Assembly: GCA_016165875.1 (NCBI GenBank)
Contig: JABBOT010000029.1
Coordinates: 2,836,639-2,900,638, forward strand
Direction: 5' to 3'
DNA length: 64,000 nucleotides
Origin: Acanthopleura granulata
Lineage: Eukaryota; Mollusca; Polyplacophora; Chitonida; Chitonidae
The notes below the pieces were generated by a model that made no database searches, was not told where the DNA came from, and saw only the letters and a list, made by a program, of their open reading frames with translations. The translations under genes and the position numbers were made by a program. Below, piece after piece: positions 1 to 11,765 of this stretch (its first letter is position 1; the number at the start of each line of letters is the position of its first letter).

Positions 1-1734
1 CCTCACGACACGCTTAATAGCTTCCAAGGCTACAACGGAGTGTCTTTATCACACAGAAAATTCCGAGAAAAGCACTAGATAAAGTTGCCATGTGCAGGAC
101 AAACTGTCGTCGAGTCTTACATGTTATAAGCGTAAAGTGTTTCAACCCGGTTATGTGAGAAAATAATCTTAAAGAAATCATTATACCCTAATATTAAGAG
201 GATAAAACCGAGCATAAATCGGAAAGCGGCAATTTTATTCATGTAAGTTACAAGAAGATTGCATTGGCAAACAGACAGCACAAACAGGTTTTACAAATTC
301 ATGTATAATATCGCATTTTCCTAAAGAATTACCACTGATTTGGCTTATATTAAACCACACGACACTGCTTCCGTCATGCACACCCATGTCGACTACACCC
401 TGACACACCACAAAACATAGATTTCCAGGCACACGACATAAGCATGCTAATACACCAATATTTCACATTTCACTCGTCAGTATTAATCTGCCTTATATAT
501 TAATTATAACTACTTTCTCTTCTCAGCTAAACATGTATACATTATATCTATAAGAATCGTACAGAGCACCAAATGGATAGCCAGACTTGCTGCTGTGTAA
601 TGCGAACTGCATTCTTATTATTAGCAATATTGTTCAAAGAACATTAGCAATGCACCTTTATATCTACACTGCCGATGACTAGAGCTCAAGAAGACTTAAA
701 CTACACATGTCCATTTCCGGCCATTTGCGCAGTGATTATCAGGCCATTTTAATGACAATGACTTTAAAGCTTTCTAGAAAACCTTGTGAATAATATATAT
801 TTAATGTTCCAATTAATAGTCTGATTTTTTGGCGGGATTTCACATAACGTATTGCGTGTTTTCAACATAACCTTTCATACAAATTTCTGAGCCTTACAAA
901 TACACACAAATAAAACAGAATATATTATTCTATAGATTCTCATTTGAAACCCCAGACGATTACATACATTCGTCACAGATGTGCACTTTATATTTGCACA
1001 TTATAAGCATAAGCCACGAAACATTTGATTCAGAATGGAATGTAAAATTTCCCTTATAGTGGGTTAGATTTCGCAACGCTGGCAAGCTTTACGAATTACG
1101 CTGGACATATTACTGACGAAAGTCCAGGGTCAAATCGGACGAAGACAATGAAAGGTGATCTGACAAATACAAATCTGCCAGAAGGTCAAGGCCACGTACG
1201 GTACATCCAAAACACGGAACCGCATCCTGAAGCGGACACATATTTGCGTAGGTCTTCAGCGATCTATGTTCTGTTCTACTATCGAGATGCGACACCCATT
1301 TGATTATGTATGTTAAACAATTACAACTGATGGAGTTTGCAGACAGTAGTCATTCATTATGCAGAAAGGTCGGTTTTACCACATAAGCCTGTGCAACAAA
1401 GTAAATTGCTCGCCGATTTAACTTTTGAAGGATAACTATTGTGCTTTACTATCGGCACTCCTTCTGCTTGGACGTTATATCACAGATTTCCATGTGTAAC
1501 GTACCCTAATGTCTGGCTTTTCTGAAAATCTCCGAAATTCACACCTGTTCATTTAGATATACTTTTATGGTTTCAACTTGTCGCTCTTTTTTTATTAGTT
1601 GTTCACCAGTCAAAGTCTACAAAGCGCCAACATCCCACAAGAGTGTCTTAAAAGTTTCCTAGCACTCTCTTTTGGCAGCAGGCGTCTGTTTCGCCAAGAG
1701 TTCTAATTATATCTGACACCTTGAACATGTTAGC
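1..1734. other. Gene-free flank
   Basis: AT-rich sequence. I see no ORF with recognisable protein features on either strand and no tandem array. The only supported element is the poly(A) signal of the GPCR gene at its right edge. Confidence 0.5.
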
Positions 1735-1740
1735 TTTATT
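1735..1740 (-). terminator. Poly(A) signal of the GPCR gene
   Basis: TTTATT on the plus strand reads AATAAA on the minus strand. It lies about 113 bases past the GPCR stop codon, a normal distance for a short 3' UTR. Confidence 0.45.
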
Positions 1741-1852
1741 TTCGAGAGGATACCGGAGATTCGCCCTCAAGACATAAATATCAGGTATATATTGCACAAA
1801 AGTTCGGCCTGTTCATTGCGACGACGCGACCATTATCAACAGCTAAAGCCCT

Positions 1853-3097
1853 CTACACGTTTGATTTCGAGACGTTCAGCTGTTTAGCGTCTTTATTCCG
1901 ACAGCAGCCCATTGCTCTGTGGATTTGTTTGCCAACAAGGCGCCGGAAGTTTTCATTTAAGAAACTATAAATAACTGGATTGACGGCGCTATTGATAAAG
2001 TAAGATTTTAGACAAAACTTGTAGACGACTTCCTGTAATGGGTTGAGATTCATCTCGAAATCTGCGACAAAACTCCTCAATATCATGACTATGAGGAAAG
2101 GTAGAAAACTGATAACAAAGGCGAGTGTCACGACAAAGAGCACCAAAGTAGTCCGTCTGGGTTTCATGTTCGTTTTGTTGCTTTTAGATTTAATGGAGTT
2201 GTGTTTTCCGTTCGACTGACTGGTCTCCGCCGAAACGGCGCAGCTGCTGTCGTCCGCTGAACTCTGACGACGAGTCCGTTCCTCTTCCCATCGCTTTCGC
2301 GAATTAGGCGACATCTTTTCACCGATGTTCGAGTTTTTACGTTTCCAAACTTCGACACCTATACAGATATAGAGCACAGTAAGAAACAATAGACACAAGA
2401 CAAATGTCATTCCAAGGAATCCGTACCAGAGTTTGGGGAAGATTGTGTTCCTCATTTCGTCTGTGGTGGAGCAGTCGACTCCGGTTAGGCAGGGAATTCT
2501 AGTTTCCGCGGTCTTTCGTCCAAATATTATAGCGGTTGGCCACGAGATCACAAAGCCGAATATGATAGCGCCTATGCAAAGACGTTTGGTCTTCTTTGAA
2601 GAGAACACTTTGGAAATTTTACATATCCGGAAGTATCTGTCAAAGGCCACATCGATAAGAATGAGAGCGGAAGCCACGATCGTGGACGATTCTGAATATC
2701 GTAAAAGTTTACAAGCTGCCGGGGAATTAAACTTCAGCGGGAACCGTAAATCGGCAATTTCTGTAGGCATGCCAACGACACAGCTAATCATATCCAGAAC
2801 AGCTAGAGAGAGAATAAAGTAGTCCGAGGAGCCCTTCCTACGTTTTGAGCAGTAGACACAACACACGAGAATGTTGCCGAAAGTGCCCACTAGAAGAAGA
2901 ATTCCCATGTAAATTATCACTGGCAGATACAACATAGCCTTCTCGTCATTCAGTTCCGCCAAAAGTTCATCGCTGTTGTTCGGAACAATGCATGCCACGG
3001 TTGTCTCATTTGCCGTACGTTCATCCTCCTCCAAAAATACTTCCGGTAGCGCCATAGCCTCGCCTAAATGATCCACACTCATAGAAGCAGACGACAT
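1853..3097 (-). CDS. Class A (rhodopsin-like) G-protein-coupled receptor
   Basis: Single-exon ORF of 414 aa starting at a true ATG. It is a seven-helix plasma-membrane receptor signalling through G proteins. Approximate helices are TM1 57-81, TM2 93-112, TM3 130-155, TM4 172-192, TM5 222-248, TM6 316-340 and TM7 357-381. Visible class A hallmarks are GN at 73-74 in TM1, LAVLD in TM2 (Asp102), Cys129 at the top of TM3 pairing with Cys203 or Cys209 in loop 2, DRY at 153-155, Trp186 in TM4 and NPVIY at 373-377. The N-terminus has glycosylation sequons at Asn30 and Asn40, loop 3 (249-314) is long and Ser/Lys-rich, and Cys398-Cys399 is a likely palmitoylation site. The TM6 motif is SFLP instead of the usual CWxP. 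The overall look is that of invertebrate peptide-receptor-like GPCRs, but the ligand cannot be assigned. Another exon 5' of the ATG is possible but not needed. Confidence 0.9.
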   Translation of the reverse strand: MSSASMSVDHLGEAMALPEVFLEEDERTANETTVACIVPNNSDELLAELNDEKAMLYLPVIIYMGILLLVGTFGNILVCCVYCSKRRKGSSDYFILSLAVLDMISCVVGMPTEIADLRFPLKFNSPAACKLLRYSESSTIVASALILIDVAFDRYFRICKISKVFSSKKTKRLCIGAIIFGFVISWPTAIIFGRKTAETRIPCLTGVDCSTTDEMRNTIFPKLWYGFLGMTFVLCLLFLTVLYICIGVEVWKRKNSNIGEKMSPNSRKRWEEERTRRQSSADDSSCAVSAETSQSNGKHNSIKSKSNKTNMKPRRTTLVLFVVTLAFVISFLPFLIVMILRSFVADFEMNLNPLQEVVYKFCLKSYFINSAVNPVIYSFLNENFRRLVGKQIHRAMGCCRNKDAKQLNVSKSNV

Positions 3098-4313
3098 GCG
3101 ACTTTCCGGGGGACTCTACGACGACAAATGCCTGACTAATTCCACGGTCTCAACACGCTGATCTCCTCGTGTCATTTACTGAAATTAAAAGAAAGGGAGA
3201 AGCTGAAGGTCAGAGATGAACACAGGAGGGAGAGGGGGAGATACAGTGGTGTTAATCAAGATTAGAGGTGGTTAGTAGTTAGAAAAGAGCTTTGCACCTT
3301 ATTTTAGCTGGACGGCGGTTACACGCCATATAAGTTGCGAGATTAAGTCGTGTATCCGCTTGAGCAAAGATCTACCACATGGATATTTGTCCACCCAACA
3401 CACGCAGCCTCGTGGGTTGAATTACTATTTCGTTCGGTTCCACTTTTCGTTTGAGTCGGACTCCCATTACCAGTCTGAGAATTTTTATTAGCTTAGAAGA
3501 CCAGCGGGTCAAACGTTTAACTAGTGTGTCTCCAACAGCCCGACAGTTTTGACATAAAACCAGTAGCTATTCGTATCAACTGATAGCCGTCCTGAAAAAC
3601 AACACTGGTCTTGGGCAAATGTTTATGTTGCGTCTGTAAGGGCTGTCACTTAACAATCCACAACAATTACCTTTCAGTGACACTTCCCAACCTCCCACGG
3701 TATGTGCTGGCCAGATACGCACACATCGGCTCCTATTTATCTACCGATAGCTCTGTGTGTCCTTTGTGCATGTGGTCTGTCGGAACAACAGTCCATACAA
3801 GAGTCATAATGTACACCATGCATATATTTACAACGAATGACATGTGAAACTTATCATACACGAGAGCAATTCAGTTCAAAACCACAAAGATTGCATAAGG
3901 TTACCAAATAACCTTTGTATCTTTGCCAAGTGGAACGATCGGAAGCCTCAAGTAGCCTACTTCCTTGAGCTTGCTGGATGACGTTTGTACGACCACTGTG
4001 CCAGTGTTCAACTGGGATCATTCAGAATGCACTGATTAGCTTTGCTCCGCCGGCGAATATATAAGTGTGCCAGCTATGGTCAGCCACGTGTTCTGGTCTC
4101 AACACCGAGGAAGTGGCACTTAGAAAAATCAAGCTAATAACGCGCCAAGACACGTAATAACTGCATATTACAACCTTTCAGTCATTCCGGTACTTAACTC
4201 AAGCCAAGGTTTACTTGTCATCCCTCTACTCCGTAACAAATCGTAATACTGCTAAGCAAAAACCAACTGGGAGCATCGTACGTGCCTGTGTGAGCAATTA
4301 AGTCATTAGTCAA

Positions 4314-4495
4314 CTTGTCGCTTTTTAACATGCACAATCCTCATCCCCAACGGTACCACAATTACCCGGATAACCTACCGCTTTCAATCATGCCGAATCA
4401 GAGTTTTGGTACCCAACAAGAGGCATAGTTACCCACAATTACCCGGGCAACCTGCCGTTTTCGAGCATGCACAATTAGAGAATTGGTACCTAAAG
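4314..4495. repeat. Degenerate 77-bp tandem repeat, about 2.4 copies
   Basis: The block beginning 'cacaattacccgg' at 4357 recurs at 4434. The downstream parts 'aacctaccg/aacctgccg', 'catgccgaa/catgcacaa' and 'ttggtacc' line up. A third partial copy ('aacatgcacaatcc ... ggtacc') precedes them. The copies are clearly diverged. Confidence 0.6.
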
Positions 4496-7400
4496 GTACG
4501 GCTTACCGGATCCCACTAACATATAGCGAGGTTGTGAACGGGCTCAACATTTCGACGGCCAGACGGGATCTGGCGAGGGGACGTAAGTCAGTCCAGATGG
4601 CGGGAGAGCAATAAAAGGAGAATGTTGTCATCTACCTATTCTCTCCCGTACATCTAGAACACACGTCTCCAGAGGTTTAAAGTGAAGTGACTGAGAAACT
4701 AAGCACCCTGAATCAGTCTCCCCTGACCCTTGCTCGCTGTAACAATACCTTGTTATTGCATTAGTGACCTTTATGGCCAAAGCCTTTCCCAAAGCATCGC
4801 TTTTCAGTGCAAGGCTTTTGTACAGGCGTTGACCTTTGCTGAACAAGCCTGCTGGTCGGCTACAAGCTCCGATTAGAGCGTTACATACAGGACAATTCGT
4901 GTGAAGCGAGCCACAATTAAAGTGATAGATTTTCGGGGGGGGGGGGCTATTTCCCGCACCCGACGGGGTTAAGACGGGACAAGGAATATTGACTAGGTGT
5001 GTGCCACATGACCTTTGCACTGCTAGGAGCTAATGCATTGATTAGAATATTTCAGTTCATTTTAATCAGCTTGTTTTGTTTGACACTTTTGAACTTTTCA
5101 CATTTTCTAGCTGTATTACAGGGCTGTATGTCAGACATCTACACTCGTTGAGATATGCCTACTGAGAACAGGTATGTGTGTGTATGTCATCAGTTGTACA
5201 GATTACTGCAGCAAATTTGACACCTCACCAGCCACATATCTTGCGTTCAACATTCACCATTACCATGCAAATTGTCTTGTCATTACCTGTTTGTGTGTAT
5301 TGCATTTAATCCTGTTTCTCACTATCAAAAGATGACTTTGCTTTCTGTGCACAACTTCCTCTCAAGCACTTCCCACAAGAAGTTCAACTTTCACAAATCT
5401 ACTGTACAGGCAGGGTAGAGTTAGGTTCAACACGACGTTAACCCGCCTACGCCAGGCCCCGGGAATCTCCACCATGCTTCGTAAGTTTCCGTCAGAACAT
5501 CTGTACTTACCTGAGATATATCTAATCTTATCTCCCTGTATGCGCTTGCTCCGTGTTTGTACAATGTGCCGACAGACATTAACTGCGAACCCAAAGACCT
5601 AATCAACCAGGAGAGTAGACTAATAAAATTAGTGCAAACGTTCAAAAGCCGTAAAACAGATAATGTACAGCAGTAGAGTACCAATAGTCTTCATCTCCAG
5701 CCAAAACAGGTGGTAATGTGAAAGGACTTGGACGCTTGGACCACCACGGGAGACTGGTACCTTTCTGCGTACATACAGGGAGGCATGTCACCACGAGTAC
5801 AGTGTAGCTGTATCTGCAATTGGGTTATTCACGTAACGCGATCTGTAGATGTACTTACTATATATGAGGCATAATAATCAACGGTTCATCGAGGGTAGTC
5901 TATACCGAGCAAAGTAATACAGCGGAATGCGGCAGGTTTGAGGGTGAGAAAGGTCCAAGAATTCTCCCTTCTCCATGTCAAGGGGATGATGCATTGCTGC
6001 GATGAGCACAGGATGTGATCGACTGGGATAAAGTTCACTAAAAACAGGAATCATCACTGCGACAGAGAAATAATCTATTTCCCTTTACCGAAGTCTCATT
6101 TTTCAAGTGAATCTTTAAGCGACCTAGTGACTGAATCATTGTTCATTTATCCTGGATAGGCTGTGGACTGGTTGAGTGACTGATTGAGCCTATATAGCTT
6201 TTGGGCTCTCCCAAATTGCAAAATTCTCAAATAGGCTCTTCTCAAGAAGAGTCGAATGAAAATATGATAAGTCGATTTCATGAACGGCTTTCACACATTG
6301 CTTCACGAATGATGTATAATCGTGAACTGGACATGCGGTATGACATTCGACTTAAATGTCATAGGACAAATGCCACGGTATGGCTGGTCGTAAAGGAGAT
6401 GCGGCGAACAGCAGAGACAACTGTAGGCATATGATCAAACGGAAGAATAGATCCTCTGCATCGTAATTTTACACTGTACATAAGAGTGTGGAAGACGTCA
6501 CTCATAATCACCTCCTGTCACCTCTCACCTCCATGAAATGGAAACGTGCTTGACACCTTAGAAATTTAATCTTTAACAGCCATATTGACCTAAATTACTT
6601 TGGTGACTTCAGGAACCTGTATGGAGTATGTAGTAAGTAAAGTTTAGAGTGTGCTCTGCTGAACTTAGCGTCATACTCAGTACACTGTTACCAAAAGTTA
6701 CAGAATTTGATAGCTATAACCGCTATTCCATGCTCTCATATGTTAATTATAGCGGAGGGCAGAGAACGAATTCAATGTAGCCTTTTAACTGGATATGAAA
6801 ATAACACCAGTTATGTAAGTGCACAAATTAACAAATTATAATTGAGGAAGCCGTTTTAGTTGCACGTCACGACTCGATATAGTTACATAGCCATATACGA
6901 CCCAATTAGCTACAGGAGCTTCGATTGAAGGAATATGGCTTTATTACTTGCTACAGATAATTATGTTGGAGAATGTGAACAACAGTTTTATTGTTGTGCT
7001 GTAAAGACAACCACATACATATACATAAGAACTAATTCGGTTTTTCCTTAATTGTGACAGATGAAAGAGGATGTGGAGAGAAAAAATAGGACAGAAGCCA
7101 TGTGTATATGTGTTTGCATTACCTTATCTCTCATGTGCACATGAATATATTTAGTGGTGAGGAGATATATTCACGCTTATTGTGAAATTAAATGTATCAC
7201 CACAGGAATATGGCGTGTCCCAAACCTATCAAGAATAACGTGTTGTTTAACAAGGAAATGAGAGGCAAATGTTCGTTAAACTGCGGAAGGTTTAGAGATG
7301 GGGAGATGTACGTGCTGCAGAAAAGCAGCCGGTGAGTCTTGCGATGAAAACAGTTCAAATATAGGCTATTCGATTGTGCATAATAGCTTTATTGCGGATT

Positions 7401-7542
7401 TTGCACAGAAATGTCTCTGACGTTTCAAGACAGGAAGGCACCACCCGAACTTCCAAGCGACTCTAATATTCAAAACGATTCCCAACCTAAAATGCTTTTT
7501 CTTTTGCAGCCTTTTTTATACACAAGTATGAAGACGAAAAGT

Positions 7543-7544
<2 letters not shown>

Positions 7545-7584
<40 letters not shown>
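7545..7584. repeat. (TA)20 microsatellite
   Basis: Uninterrupted TA dinucleotide run. It is open in several frames as Ile-Tyr repeats, which is an artefact. Confidence 0.95.
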
Positions 7585-7586
<2 letters not shown>

Positions 7587-8483
7587 CCCATCGTTGGTAG
7601 CCGTTAGTGGCGCATCAGCCAATGGCCGCTCGGATCCAAGCTCGACAGACCATTGTTCACTTGTCATGCATGGGTACTACCTTACCATGCACGGTGCCCA
7701 GAAATCGTCACTGAGAGGGCAGGAATGTACAACAGGCTACTCAGCTGTGGTTCCAAAGGCAGGCGTTAATTGTTAAAATTGCGTGTTCGAATCCATCTGC
7801 CGCTACTTCGGCTTCGGCTTTAAGTCATGATTATTGCTGAGGCGTAAGTGCTGTGCTTTTCTATGGCTGTCTCCCTTTATTCTTCAGCCCGTCCACCTGA
7901 CCATCGTCAGGTAAGACAAATTCTTGTACAGACTCAATCAGGTGAATAAATAAGTCCATTTATACTGGACATTATGAGCAGTATATCTAGGTCAGCTCCA
8001 CTGATTTAACAAAAATCTTAGCACTGCTCTTCCTTCATATCCTGGCCATAAGAACACCCTACCAATCTTTGTCGCCCAACCTTCCTATAACCGGTCATGT
8101 CTTCTATCACTGCCATACATCATCACCTGACAGCCCGTTACGGATATACGACATGAATGTCAGGTTAGTATTTGTGTCATACCCCACACAGAGTTGTGCA
8201 CTTACACCCGTAAACCTGCCCAACCACGGACTGTTACATCACGGTATAATTCACCTGCATGCTTCCTAGACACCTCTGTCCCTAAAGCGGCCTGTCTTAT
8301 AAGAGCACAATATAAAGCGTACTCTGGAACTGCCGTCATCATTCTAAGATACTGTGTATTACAGTGTTATGCCTGAGTGCATACAGTGTAGTATATCACA
8401 GGCTATAAAATCACAAGATTGCCTTTCTCCTGCTTAATAACACTTTTTCGTTACCTGTAATTATATTGAGCGAACACGATGCC

Positions 8484-8836
8484 CTGCTTACAGCTCTACG
8501 TCAACGTCATGACAGTCGAAGTGAGTCTTCACCTCTGTGTTTAGAGCGCTGCCTCAACATCATGACTGTCACTGTGTCGTCACCTTTGTGTTTAGAGCTC
8601 TACCTCAACATCATGACTGTCACAATGTGTTGTCACCTCTGTGTTTAGAGCTCTACCTCAACATCATGACAGTCGCTGTGTCGTTACCTCTGTGTTTAGA
8701 GCTCTACCTTAACATCATGACTGTCACTGTGTCGTCACCTGTGTGTGTAGAGCTCTACCTCAACATAATGACTGTCACTGTGTCGTCACCTCTGTGTTTA
8801 GAGCTCTACCTCAACAACGCCACTCTCACTCTGTGT
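8484..8836. repeat. 51-bp minisatellite, about 7 copies
   Basis: The unit contains 'cacctctgtgtttagagctc' followed by 'tacctcaacatcatgactgt' and 'cactgtgtcgt'. Copies follow head to tail with a few substitutions. As 51 is a multiple of three, one frame stays open and encodes a 17-residue repeat, but no start context, signal peptide or conserved domain supports a gene. Confidence 0.85.
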
Positions 8837-11394
8837 CGGGTTAGGTACTTTAAACACTCTCTAATAACTACTATGTACGAGTGGGATTGGAGCATTGTTA
8901 CACAAATGCTCATCTGCAGACTGTGTACTACTGATAAACGTGTCAATGTGGATATGCAGATTTGTAGGCTATGCACAGTCGTATTTTGAGAGCCCCGTGA
9001 GTGTAACACTAGCTGTGACATTATAGCCAATACGCATTTTGTAAGCTGACAATCTCATTCATATTAGCATGCAGGGCACCACGTGAAGGATAATCCACAT
9101 AAAGAAGGCTTTTACTTGTACAATTAGTCTATAAAGGCGGCATGCAATTTCCACTCCCCGTGAAATATAATGCGACGGTAAGAAGAGAAAACAATAGTTT
9201 GAAGAAAAAAATGTTTGTCCCACGGGAACTTGGAAACAGACCGACATCCTAGACGGGGGAGAGCATGCAGTCGAGTCAGCCTAGAATATATCGTATTACC
9301 TTGTTTTACGTACTTATATATACTATACATCAGATGAATCACACGGTATATCGTGGGGAAAAAAGATTGTGAATAGTGATTTATGTGACAAAGTGAATGG
9401 TTAGCAACGGGTAAATCTAGGCTCTTTGTGGTATGAGCCCGCTACAATATACGCCTGCAAGGGTCTATGGTTAACTTTGTGTCGAGGTGTTTGAGTGGTA
9501 ATTTTAAAGGTTTTTCTGTTTAGCTCGTCCATTTATCTTCTGGTGATTTTATACACTTGATAAAGGGCCGAAGCATCCTTTCAAAAACTCTGGCCATGAA
9601 CACTTATTAATTATTTGCTGTTGAACGCCATGTTCAAAAATCCGACTTTTGAAACCACAACCACGAAGGCAGCGATAGGGTTTGGGGGAAGCGGTGAATG
9701 GAATTCTTACTCTACGTGTGGATATAGCAACGAACACGTGAAGATTAAGTGTTTGGAAGTACGTCTGCAAATGCCGTTAGAATAACTGTCTGTTGAAATG
9801 AAACAAACATGGTGAGTCCGTTGTGATGCTAGCACGTGAGGAACAAAATCACGTGCCTAACAGAATACAGTAAGCGTGGAATCGTCTGAATTGGAGCACA
9901 CCGGGAACGTTTACACAGCTGTTCTTGGTGATCCGTATTTACAAGTAGTTCCCGCGCCAAGGAAATATTTGCCATTGAGAGTATCTGTCTGGTTGGAGTC
10001 GTCCCACCTGCGGTCCCTAAATACACGGAATACCTCCGCGATATGGCCTGTCAGACTGTGACAATCTACATTGTTAGCCTCCTGGACTATTTCGAGATGC
10101 TAAGTAGCGCGAGATGAGAAATTGCACGTGCATGAGTGGGAAAACGTGTGTTTGGAAGGCTTCATACGACACCTTTCCATACACTCTGGTTGGCAACGAA
10201 ATTGGCACATGCGCATAATAATAATATCGCTTAAGAATTTCAATGCTAAGGAACCTAACTATTTTCTCGAGTAGAAAATTTAATTAACTCCGTCATGTCT
10301 TAAAACCTCACTATGTCCAACCATATACATAGTGCTGGTTCGTCTGTGCTATACAATGTGTCAGAGAATAGTTTTGATCCCATGTGCTCCACATAAGTAC
10401 GCACCACACAAGAGAGCTTCGGAAAACACGCTAAACAATGTCCCACCCCCACACACACACCTGTCAGAGGTGTTGCAAACTTTAAAATTAGTGTATTTAA
10501 ACATATATAGGCCTAACGCAATCACATTTCATGCATGAAAAAACAAAACAAAAAAAAAACAAGAACAGCAAAAACAAGACAAAACAAACAAATAAAACAC
10601 ACACACATGCAAAATAACTGCGTGTCGAGACCATCTTCACAATTGTTTGTTAACGAAACAATCCAGAATTTTCGCTGATGTCATGGCGGTTAGGTTTATG
10701 GCTGGGGCAAATCGGAGAACCCTCAGTCATTTACTTGACCAGTCGTCTTACAGGTTACACGAGCACATTTGTTTTCCTTACTATTTATGTAGTAAATTTG
10801 TCAACTTTCACCCCCAAAACATACATCCCAAACTATCGCGTAGTGGTATGCCACACCGCCACATACAGCTTGGAGTTTTCTCTACATCATATCAAAAAAG
10901 CAACATAGCTTGACCATCATATCTTTTGAGCTGTTGCTCCTGGATGTGACGTAATGGCATTTTTTCAATTTGGTAACTCCAGGGATGGGGGCGGGCGATA
11001 GTCTCCCCGGCAAAAACTTTTCAGTTGTATCCAAAGCAAATAATTTTCTGATATTTTTTAACTGGGTGTAAAATGACAGTATAGAAATTTACAGTTTCTC
11101 AACAATCTAGACTGCCTGTGTGGCAGTATCATTGTCCAATCGGCCCTCCAGGACTATTCAATTCCGAGCCAAATCTTTTACCCAACTGGCCGAATTGCGC
11201 ATGTGTAAGCTACACAGACATGGAGGCGCCGAAATCGGCTGGAGCTGCACTCTGTATTGCTTCCTCACTGGTGAGGTCGATCGGCAGCGGACCGATTAAA
11301 GCTTTTAGCGAATGACCCCATCGGCGAACACATGTATATCTCTACTCAGTTCCGTGTCGTTATAGCAGTAGTTAGTGGAAATAAAATTCATGTT
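8837..11394. other. Intergenic stretch
   Basis: No gene or array recognised. There is an A-rich simple stretch near 10540-10600. Confidence 0.4.
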
Positions 11395-11765
11395 CCACAT
11401 CGGTTTCAGTTCCGGTTTCCTCCCACTGTATAATGCTGGTCGCCGTCGTGTAAGTTTTATTTATTTATTTATTTGATTGGTGTTTTACGCCATACTCAAG
11501 AATATTTCACTTCTACAACGGCGGCCAGCATTATGGTGGAAGAAACCGGGCAGAGCCAGGGGAAACCCACGAACATCCAAGGGTTGCTGGTAGACCTTCC
11601 CACGTATGGCCGGAGAGGAATCCAGCATGAGCCGGTCTTGAACTCACAGCGACCACATTGGTGAGAGGCTTCGGGTCATTGTGCTGCGATAGTACGCTAA
11701 CCGACTGAGCCACGGAGGTTCCCCCTCCTTCCCCTCTGTCGTGTAAGTGAAATAATCTTGATTAC
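11395..11765 (+). mobile_element. Older SINE fragment, split by a younger SINE
   Basis: The left part (about 11405-11454) matches the SINE body in plus orientation: 'gtttcctccca', 'ataatgctggtcgccgtcgt', 'gtaag'. The right part (11738-11765) resumes with 'gtcgtgtaagtgaaata' and 'atcttg'. The two halves flank an intact minus-strand copy. Confidence 0.65.
11455..11737 (-). mobile_element. tRNA-derived SINE, near full length, inserted into another SINE
   Basis: Read on the minus strand it starts with a tRNA-like head ('tggctcagtcggttagcg', box A type; 'gagttcaaga', box B type). It continues through the body 'ccataatgctggccgcc' and ends in 'gagtatggcgtaaaacacca' plus an (AAAT)n tail. The 10-bp direct repeat 'gtcgtgtaag' at 11445-11454 and 11738-11747 is its target-site duplication. 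Confidence 0.85.

Larger units (their letters stand above)
3098..8483. other. Intergenic stretch
   Basis: No convincing coding region. It holds a degenerate 77-bp repeat near 4.3-4.5 kb, an 11-base G run near 4936 and a TA microsatellite at 7.5 kb. Around 7765-7970 a 'gcgttcgaatcc'-like box, followed by a tail with 'aataaataag', hints at a decayed tRNA-derived SINE. Confidence 0.4.

Noticed and set aside
7470..7776. ORFs with Ile-Tyr runs
   Set aside because: Artefact of the (TA)20 microsatellite.
8480..8840. CRISPR-like array
   Set aside because: Direct head-to-tail minisatellite with no unique spacers, in an animal genome.
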